Below, piece by piece: positions 5,109-9,580 of a DNA stretch of 9,580 bases. The notes beneath the pieces were generated by a model that saw only the letters and a list, made by a program, of their open reading frames with translations, searched no databases and was not told the DNA's origin. The stretch's first letter is position 1. Every line of letters begins with the position of its first letter. Source of the DNA: Nitrospira sp. UBA5699. Its GTDB lineage: Bacteria; Nitrospirota; Nitrospiria; Nitrospirales; Nitrospiraceae. The stretch is taken from NCBI GenBank assembly GCA_002420105.1, contig DIHJ01000023.1, positions 1 through 9,580 on the forward strand, read 5' to 3'. The position numbers were made by a program, and so were the translations under genes.

Positions 5109-6611
5109 CTAGACGAAGTAGCGGCCCGTGTCGATCTTGTGTTCCGTGTTGTCGATGAGGCGGATGATATTGTAACGATACGCGCCGGTCTCGTCCTTTT
5201 CATGCAGGTCGATTTCCCGACCGTTGTCGATGGCCGTGCCCTGCGCGTCCGTAATGACCTTGACGTACGGGTGCTCGGCGTCGGCGGGGTCGGAGGCGGG
5301 CTTCAGCACCACGGCCAGCTCGTTCGTGTCGAGCACGACGACGCTGCCGATCGGAATGATGCCGACGCAGGTCATGAACAGCTTCATCAGGGTGGGATCG
5401 AACGCCTTGCCCGCTTTCCCGAACATGAATCCCAGCACCTTCGAGGGCGACATCGGTTCCCGCCGGTAAACGCGCGACGAGGTCATGGCGTCGTAGCAGT
5501 CGGCGATCATAAGAATCCGGCCGGTCATCGACAGCTTCCAGGACACGTTCAGCTTGGGATAGCCGGAGTAGTCCAGGTTCATGTGATGTTCGAAGGAGGC
5601 CGAGGCCATGCGGCCGGGAAGGTTGGTGATGCCGCGCATCTTGGTCAGGCTGAGCGCGCCTTCGGTGGGATGATTCCGCATCATCTGCCATTCCTCGTCC
5701 GTGAACTCGCCCGGCTTGTTCAACACCTCCATCGGGATGTTGGCTTTCCCCAGGTCGTGGAACAGGGCGGCGAGGCCGAGGTCGGCGAGCTCCACCTTCG
5801 GGTAGCCGGCGCGGTTGCCGAGGGCGACCGACAGCAACGCCACGTTGACGGAATGGTTGTGCGTGTACTGGTCGTGGCAGCGCAGCGTGGTGAGTCCCAG
5901 CAGGGAGGCTTCGTCGTTCATCATCAGATCGACGATGCCCTGGATCGCCCGCTTCGCCTGCTTGAACCCGATCGTGCCTTTTTCGCGGGAGTCCTGGACG
6001 AGCGTACCCACCGCCGCTGCGGCGTTCGCGTACCGGGTTTTCGCCGTGGCTTTGCCCCGGAGCACCCGCTTCTCCTCCAGCGAGATGCCTTTCACGGCAT
6101 TCTGCTCGATGGCCGCGCGCAGGGTCGTGATTGAGCTGGTCGCCGCCTCGAAGCCGGTGAGGAGAAACACGAACTCGCGGAAGTCTCTCGACTCGACTTC
6201 CGACGAAAAGGAAATGCCGCCGATATTCCACTGGTTCAAAGTGTCGATAACGGTGGAGAACACCGGCATCTGCGCCGCCGTGACCTTCAGGTGGCTTTGA
6301 CCGAGAAAGAGAAAGTCGTTCTGCAGGCGGATGGAGATCGGTTCGTCGTGCGCCAGGGTCTTGATGACGGTGAGCGCGGTCTCGACCGGATTGTCGAGCG
6401 CCGAGTTGGTGCGCCCGTGAATCTTCGACATTTTGATCAGGATGCTGATCTGGGTCACCAGCTGGGTGCCCAGCATCAGGACCTGCTGGTCGTAGATATC
6501 GCCGGCTTCCGACCCCTTGGCGATCTTATTGGTGAGGGATTTCTCGTGGGTCAAGATCGGTTGAGCCACCGATGCGGGGGTCGGGCGTGTTGCGCGTAAA
6601 GGTTCAGCCAT
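5109..6611 (-). CDS. HD-GYP-type phosphohydrolase with novel N-terminal domain
   Basis: A 500-residue cytoplasmic protein. Residues ~52-155 form a domain that resembles the N-terminus of the upstream HEAT protein. An HD-GYP-type domain follows (about 220-430), with HNH at 251-253, HDLGK at 285-289, NHP at 313-315, HH at 342-343 and D371/D374. These are the usual metal-ligand positions of cyclic-di-GMP phosphodiesterases. The usual HHE...DGxGYP signature is altered to HHMNLDYSGYP (342-352), so activity or substrate may differ. The C-terminal ~70 residues continue with a beta-rich tail typical of such proteins. The ATG at 6611 has GAGGA about 9 nt upstream, and the upstream extension would overlap the HEAT gene. 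It is 23 nt downstream of that gene in one operon. It could be a c-di-GMP phosphodiesterase or a signalling scaffold. Confidence 0.88.
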   Translation of the reverse strand: MAEPLRATRPTPASVAQPILTHEKSLTNKIAKGSEAGDIYDQQVLMLGTQLVTQISILIKMSKIHGRTNSALDNPVETALTVIKTLAHDEPISIRLQNDFLFLGQSHLKVTAAQMPVFSTVIDTLNQWNIGGISFSSEVESRDFREFVFLLTGFEAATSSITTLRAAIEQNAVKGISLEEKRVLRGKATAKTRYANAAAAVGTLVQDSREKGTIGFKQAKRAIQGIVDLMMNDEASLLGLTTLRCHDQYTHNHSVNVALLSVALGNRAGYPKVELADLGLAALFHDLGKANIPMEVLNKPGEFTDEEWQMMRNHPTEGALSLTKMRGITNLPGRMASASFEHHMNLDYSGYPKLNVSWKLSMTGRILMIADCYDAMTSSRVYRREPMSPSKVLGFMFGKAGKAFDPTLMKLFMTCVGIIPIGSVVVLDTNELAVVLKPASDPADAEHPYVKVITDAQGTAIDNGREIDLHEKDETGAYRYNIIRLIDNTEHKIDTGRYFV

Positions 6612-6634
6612 GAAGAATGTCCTCGTGAGCCGTG

Positions 6635-8389
6635 CTAGGCCGTTCGCGGGTGTTTGCCGACGCCGGCCAGTGCGGTGGCGCAGGCTTGCTTGACGGCCGT
6701 CGTGCCTTTCTTGGTGCCCGTGTCCAGCGCCGCCTGTGCGGCGGCGGTGCTCAGTTTGGCCAGCGCGTCGACCGCGATCAGCGCCAGCTCTTCCCGTTTT
6801 TTCCGGTTCGTCCAGCCCCACTCGGTCAGCAGCGTCGTCCAATAGGGAACGGCTTCGTCCCCTGCCGTCGCCCGCATCGCATGAAAGATGTGGCGCCGCT
6901 CCGCCGGGGGACGGTCGCCGAAGGTTTCGGCCGTGACGATGGGTTCCCAACTCGAGAACGGAGCCGTGTAATTCCCCGTGAGCAGCGGCTTCAGCGTCGC
7001 AAGGCGCACCCCTTCGTCCGGATCGTTGATCAAGGGGATCAGTTTCACGGCGGTGCCGCTTGGGCGCAGGATGGCGAGTGTCCGGATGGCTTCGCGCCGG
7101 ATCAGGGGATCCGGATACCGCAGGATCTTCTCGACGTTCTCCGCCAGTTTCGGATTATTCCATCGGGTGATGAGGCTCAACAGATTGCGGACGAAGGCGG
7201 GCCGGCGGTCGCTCAGGTGTCTGGCGACCGCCTCGGGCGCGTCCTTGGCCAGTTCCACCAGGGCGTTGACCACAAGGGTCTGATGCGCGGGCTGTTCGAG
7301 ATTGCCGAGGAGCGTGCACAGCGCCGGGACGGCGGAGGATCCCATCATGAGCAGCACGTTGGGCAGCCCGTCCGTCCGGGGCTGGTCGGCGGTGTTCAGA
7401 TACTGCTGTATCGACGTGATGAACTCCGGGCTGGCGAGCTGATCGAACAGCGCGCGCAGCTTCGCCTTATGTCCGTCGAGCAGATCGGGGCGGATCGCTT
7501 CGGCATCGGAGAGCAGTCCGAGAACATGCTCGGCGGTTGACCAATGCCCCCCCTGGATCAGCGACTTGAGCACCCCCTGGAAAATATCGAACAACCTGTT
7601 CAACAGCTCCGGCGACCGTTCCGAGGAGAGCACCGCGGTCAGGATGTCGAGAATGTAGAGCATGCTGTCGCGGCGGGATTCCGTCTCGATCTCCTTCGCC
7701 AGCTCCGCCATTTCCTGTTCGGAGACTTCATAGCCCATCACGCCCGAAGTCAGACGCGGCCGCCGTTGCTGCCCCTCGCTCTTGTCCTTGGCGTCCTTGG
7801 CGTTCGCCTCGGCCAGGGCATCCCGCAGCGACCCCTCTTCGGGCGCCTTCGCCTGGGGGGTCAGCACGTCGTCGAGTTCGGAGATCTTCATCACTTCGTC
7901 GGCGGTGACGATCGTGAGCGTGGAGAGGTTTCTCGCCCAGAGGCGCGTCACGATGTCGTCGTCTTCGGTCCCCGCCTCTCCGACCGTGTCCCAGAGGGCG
8001 TCGAAGAAGAAGAGGACATCCTCTTCCTCAATGCCCTGGTGAAAGGCGATTTCCCGGATGCCGTCGCTGTAGAATTTGAACGCGAAGTTCTCGGTCGCAT
8101 CTCCGGTCTGGGACCCGTAGACGAGTTCATCCTTGAAGAAGAGACCGTCCCGCTGGACGATGAAGGCGAGGACGCCGTAGGTGGTCAGGTGGGTGGTCAG
8201 TTCCGTATAGAACTGACCGAAGAACTTCTGGGCGACGGCGTTCTTCTGGCCGAAAGTCCGGACGTTCTTGGAGGCCCGGTCGAGCGATCGCAGCAGCTGG
8301 GTGACGGAGGTCAGTTCCGGGTCGACCTGCTGCTTTCCGGCCGCCACCGCCGCGGCCATCATTTCCTGGGCCTGTTTCAGATCCGACAT
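6635..8389 (-). CDS. HEAT-repeat protein sharing an N-terminal domain with the HD-GYP protein
   Basis: A 584-residue soluble protein without signal peptide or membrane segment. Residues ~35-135 form an alpha/beta domain with QRDGLFF and an acidic GIEEEDVLFFFDAL end, similar to the HD-GYP N-terminal domain. A charged, low-complexity linker follows (about 178-215). From ~240 to the end, paired helices follow one another; the clearest HEAT-like units are around 345-390 and 415-470 (for example DPLIRREAIRTLAILRP and DPDEGVRLATLKPLL). HEAT arrays are protein-binding scaffolds. The start at 8389 lacks a clear Shine-Dalgarno but is placed by a promoter whose -10 ends 7 nt before it. A longer start (up to 8590) is possible but would read through that promoter. 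It is first in an operon with the HD-GYP gene. Confidence 0.82.
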   Translation of the reverse strand: MSDLKQAQEMMAAAVAAGKQQVDPELTSVTQLLRSLDRASKNVRTFGQKNAVAQKFFGQFYTELTTHLTTYGVLAFIVQRDGLFFKDELVYGSQTGDATENFAFKFYSDGIREIAFHQGIEEEDVLFFFDALWDTVGEAGTEDDDIVTRLWARNLSTLTIVTADEVMKISELDDVLTPQAKAPEEGSLRDALAEANAKDAKDKSEGQQRRPRLTSGVMGYEVSEQEMAELAKEIETESRRDSMLYILDILTAVLSSERSPELLNRLFDIFQGVLKSLIQGGHWSTAEHVLGLLSDAEAIRPDLLDGHKAKLRALFDQLASPEFITSIQQYLNTADQPRTDGLPNVLLMMGSSAVPALCTLLGNLEQPAHQTLVVNALVELAKDAPEAVARHLSDRRPAFVRNLLSLITRWNNPKLAENVEKILRYPDPLIRREAIRTLAILRPSGTAVKLIPLINDPDEGVRLATLKPLLTGNYTAPFSSWEPIVTAETFGDRPPAERRHIFHAMRATAGDEAVPYWTTLLTEWGWTNRKKREELALIAVDALAKLSTAAAQAALDTGTKKGTTAVKQACATALAGVGKHPRTA

Positions 8390-8396
8390 ATGGTCT

Positions 8397-8425
8397 GTCG
8401 TACCTGCAACCCGCTGTTTGGTCAA
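8397..8425 (-). promoter_or_regulatory. Promoter of the HEAT/HD-GYP operon, possibly leaderless
   Basis: On the minus strand, TTGACC (8420-8425, five of six) and TACGAC (8397-8402, three of six) are 17 bp apart. Only 7 bp separate the -10 from the ATG at 8389, so transcription would begin at or next to the start codon. That agrees with the lack of a clear ribosome-binding site. If translation instead starts farther upstream, this site is internal and spurious. Confidence 0.4.
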
Positions 8426-8501
8426 GGAAATCGGAAGTTTGTGACCGCGCTGTGGGCCTGAGGAGCGAAGGATCATTGCAATGCTGGTCATCCGAGGGGT
8501 T

Positions 8502-8532
8502 CGGCCGGTTGTCCTACAGACAGACGGCCGGT
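8502..8532 (+). repeat. Direct repeat CGGCCGGT flanking the SGNH-gene promoter boxes
   Basis: CGGCCGGT occurs at 8502-8509 and 8525-8532, 23 bp apart. Each copy runs straight into a promoter box (its final T is the first base of the -35 and of the -10). Two turns of helix separate them, so one face of the DNA would show both. It may be a regulator site, but GC-rich octamers recur easily in this genome. Confidence 0.4.
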
Positions 8533-8537
8533 AGAAT
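8509..8537 (+). promoter_or_regulatory. Sigma70-like promoter for the SGNH hydrolase-thioredoxin pair
   Basis: TTGTCC (8509-8514, four of six) and TAGAAT (8532-8537, five of six) are spaced by 17 bp. Initiation near 8544 gives a leader of about 67 nt. A 13-nt palindrome (GTCCGG g CCGGAC, 8571-8583) lies in this leader and could be a small hairpin or operator. Confidence 0.55.
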
Positions 8538-8610
8538 CCCGGCTCACGACCGGTCCGGAAGGGGACGGTGGTCCGGGCCGGACGTCTCATGTTGAGGGGG
8601 AGGGCGAAGC

Positions 8611-9243
8611 GTGATCGTCTGTTTCGGCGATAGCCTCACCGCAGGATTTCAATCACCGACGCCCGAGCATCCGGGGGGACTCGAGACGCCCTATGGCCGC
8701 TTTTTGCAGGAGCGGCTGGGAAGCGCCGTCGAGATACGGGTGAGCGGCAACTGCGGCGAACTGACCGGGGAGATGGCGATGCGGTTCCGGCGGGATGTCC
8801 TGCAGCACCGGCCCAGCCATGTGGTCCTGTTGGGCGGAACCAACGACCTCGGCTGGAATGCGAGGCCGGCCGACATCATGCGGAATCTGGTGAAGATGTA
8901 CGAACTGGCCAGGGCCGAGAAGATCCTGCCGGTGCCGGTAACCGTGCCGTCCATTCGGGTGGACGCGGCCGGCGCGGGGCCCGACGCGGAAGCCTGGATC
9001 GCGCAGCATCTGGAGCGGCGCGACGCGCTCAACGGCTCGATCCGGGAATACGCCGTTTCCCACGAACTGCCCTGGATCGACCTGTTTACGGCCACGGCAG
9101 AACCGAAGACCCGGCTGCTGGCGGCGCAGTATTCCAACGACGGGCTGCACCTGACGACGGCGGGCTATCGATTGTTGGCCCGGTTGCTGTACGAGCGGGT
9201 GTTCGCCAAGGTCTTTCCGGCGGCCGGGGACAGCGCACCGTGA
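8611..9243 (+). CDS. SGNH/GDSL-family hydrolase, cytoplasmic
   Basis: A 210-residue esterase-like protein of the SGNH superfamily. All four blocks are visible: FGDSLTAG (5-12) with nucleophile Ser8, SGNCG (45-49) giving the oxyanion Gly46, GGTNDLG (75-81) with Asn78, and DGLHLTTAGY (177-186) with Asp177 and His180. Unlike TesA-type enzymes it has no signal peptide, so it should act in the cytoplasm on an ester or acetyl group. The substrate cannot be told from sequence. The start is a GTG at 8611 with a purine-rich GGGGGAGGG site about 7 nt before it; the GDS block sits immediately after the start, as usual for the short form. The stop overlaps the next gene's GTG (GTGA), so the two are coupled. 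Expression comes from the promoter at 8509-8537. Confidence 0.92.
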   Translation: MIVCFGDSLTAGFQSPTPEHPGGLETPYGRFLQERLGSAVEIRVSGNCGELTGEMAMRFRRDVLQHRPSHVVLLGGTNDLGWNARPADIMRNLVKMYELARAEKILPVPVTVPSIRVDAAGAGPDAEAWIAQHLERRDALNGSIREYAVSHELPWIDLFTATAEPKTRLLAAQYSNDGLHLTTAGYRLLARLLYERVFAKVFPAAGDSAP

Positions 9244-9554
9244 TCCGGGACGTCACCGACCGGGACTTCGACCGGATCGTGGAACGGGCGGCGACGCCGG
9301 TCCTCGTCGAGTTCTGGAAGCCGGGCTGCGGCAGCTGCCGGGCGCTGTTGCGTCAGCTCGAGCAGCTTGAGGCACAGACGGGGGACAGGCTGCTGATCGT
9401 GAAGATGAACGTGGAAGAGAATTTCCAGATTCCGGCCGAATTGGAAATCGGCGCTCTGCCGGCGCTGGCGCTCTATCGGCAGGGACGGTTCGACCGGTTC
9501 ATCGGCGGGATCGGCACGAAGGAGGAGATTCTGAAGCAACTCGCGTTGTCGTAA
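9240..9554 (+). CDS. Thioredoxin-like protein with CGSC active site
   Basis: A compact 104-residue protein with a single thioredoxin fold and no signal peptide. The redox motif is C30-G-S-C33 within FWKPGCGSCRAL (25-36). The Pro usual in thioredoxin CGPC is Ser, and the Trp normally just before the first Cys is Gly, so redox potential and partners are likely to differ from classical TrxA. The cis-proline lies at P74 (GALPAL), and YRQGRFDRFIGG matches the family's next strand. It starts at GTG 9240, overlapping the SGNH stop by four bases, and has a GGGGA site about 10 nt upstream. The coupling suggests joint expression with the hydrolase; functional dependence is not shown. It could be a thioredoxin or a dedicated disulfide reductase. 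Confidence 0.9.
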   Translation: MIRDVTDRDFDRIVERAATPVLVEFWKPGCGSCRALLRQLEQLEAQTGDRLLIVKMNVEENFQIPAELEIGALPALALYRQGRFDRFIGGIGTKEEILKQLALS

Positions 9555-9561
9555 TCACCGC

Positions 9562-9580
9562 TAGGAGCCTGTCCGACATT
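9562..9580. other. Window-end segment resembling an insertion-sequence terminus
   Basis: The final bases, TAGGAGCCTGTCCGACATT, follow the thioredoxin stop by 7 nt. From memory, CTGTCCGA-type strings occur at the terminal repeats of some insertion sequences, but only one end is visible and nothing in the window pairs with it. This may equally be ordinary intergenic DNA. Confidence 0.2.

Noticed and set aside
5018..5203. Extended N-terminus of the OmpH protein
   Set aside because: It would place the signal peptide internally and read through the promoter and the end of the HD-GYP gene.
5037..6134. Long plus-strand open frame of 365 codons opposite the HD-GYP gene, with similar long frames opposite serS (2061-2885), the radical SAM gene and the HEAT gene (7544-8461)
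   Set aside because: Antisense shadows are expected from GC-rich codon use. No ribosome sites or recognisable domains were seen, and the opposite strand encodes clear protein families.
6612..6950. Extended N-terminus of the HD-GYP protein
   Set aside because: It would overlap the 3' end of the HEAT gene in another frame, while the ATG at 6611 has a good ribosome site.
8390..8590. Extended N-terminus of the HEAT protein
   Set aside because: The added stretch is low-complexity, Arg/Pro-rich, and lies across the divergent promoter region. It was not chosen, although it cannot be fully excluded because the 8389 start lacks a Shine-Dalgarno.
1..9580. CRISPR array or transposase in the window
   Set aside because: No regularly spaced repeat series beyond the two-copy spacer, and no transposase-like frame. 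The only mobile-element hint is the unpaired end at 9562-9580.

Overview
This is a GC-rich chromosomal window from a Gram-negative-type bacterium. A periplasmic chaperone of the OmpH/Skp family with a signal peptide implies an outer membrane. The SerRS, the PA0069-type radical SAM protein and the HEAT/HD-GYP signalling pair would suit a Nitrospirota (Nitrospira-like) or deltaproteobacterial genome. That placement is inference from gene style only. All the genes are ordinary dense bacterial genes, with no transposase, phage gene or CRISPR array.

Layout. (1) 1-2951, all minus strand, is a serine-decoding block. Reading from right to left it holds serS, two tandem copies of a structured ~100-nt spacer element, a complete tRNA-Ser(UGA) with encoded CCA, a long non-coding leader with two hairpins, two small orphan genes (a four-cysteine zinc-ribbon-like protein and a basic 101-aa protein), and finally the 5' half of tRNA-Ser(GCU), cut by the window edge. 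(2) 3011-4413, plus strand, is a translationally coupled pair: a PA0069-family radical SAM protein and a single-domain rhodanese. It ends at a strong hairpin that separates it from the convergent next gene. (3) 4454-8389, minus strand, holds a HEAT-repeat protein followed after 23 nt by an HD-GYP-type protein, and then an OmpH/Skp chaperone with its own excellent promoter. (4) 8611-9554, plus strand, is a coupled SGNH hydrolase and thioredoxin-like protein. The last 19 bases may belong to a different element.

How the genes fit together. SerRS and its two tRNA substrates lie within 3 kb. The HEAT and HD-GYP proteins appear to share a homologous N-terminal domain of about 100 residues, which suggests that the operon encodes two partners of one signalling module. 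The HD-GYP protein keeps the metal-binding histidines and aspartates but has an altered HHE/GYP signature. Most intergenic regions show sigma70-like promoters with 17-bp spacers.

The points most worth a second look are the tandem spacer duplication in front of tRNA-Ser(UGA), the shared N-terminal domain with the degenerate HD-GYP site, and the orphan zinc-ribbon operon with its long structured leader. I see no clear evidence of a wholly new multi-gene system.
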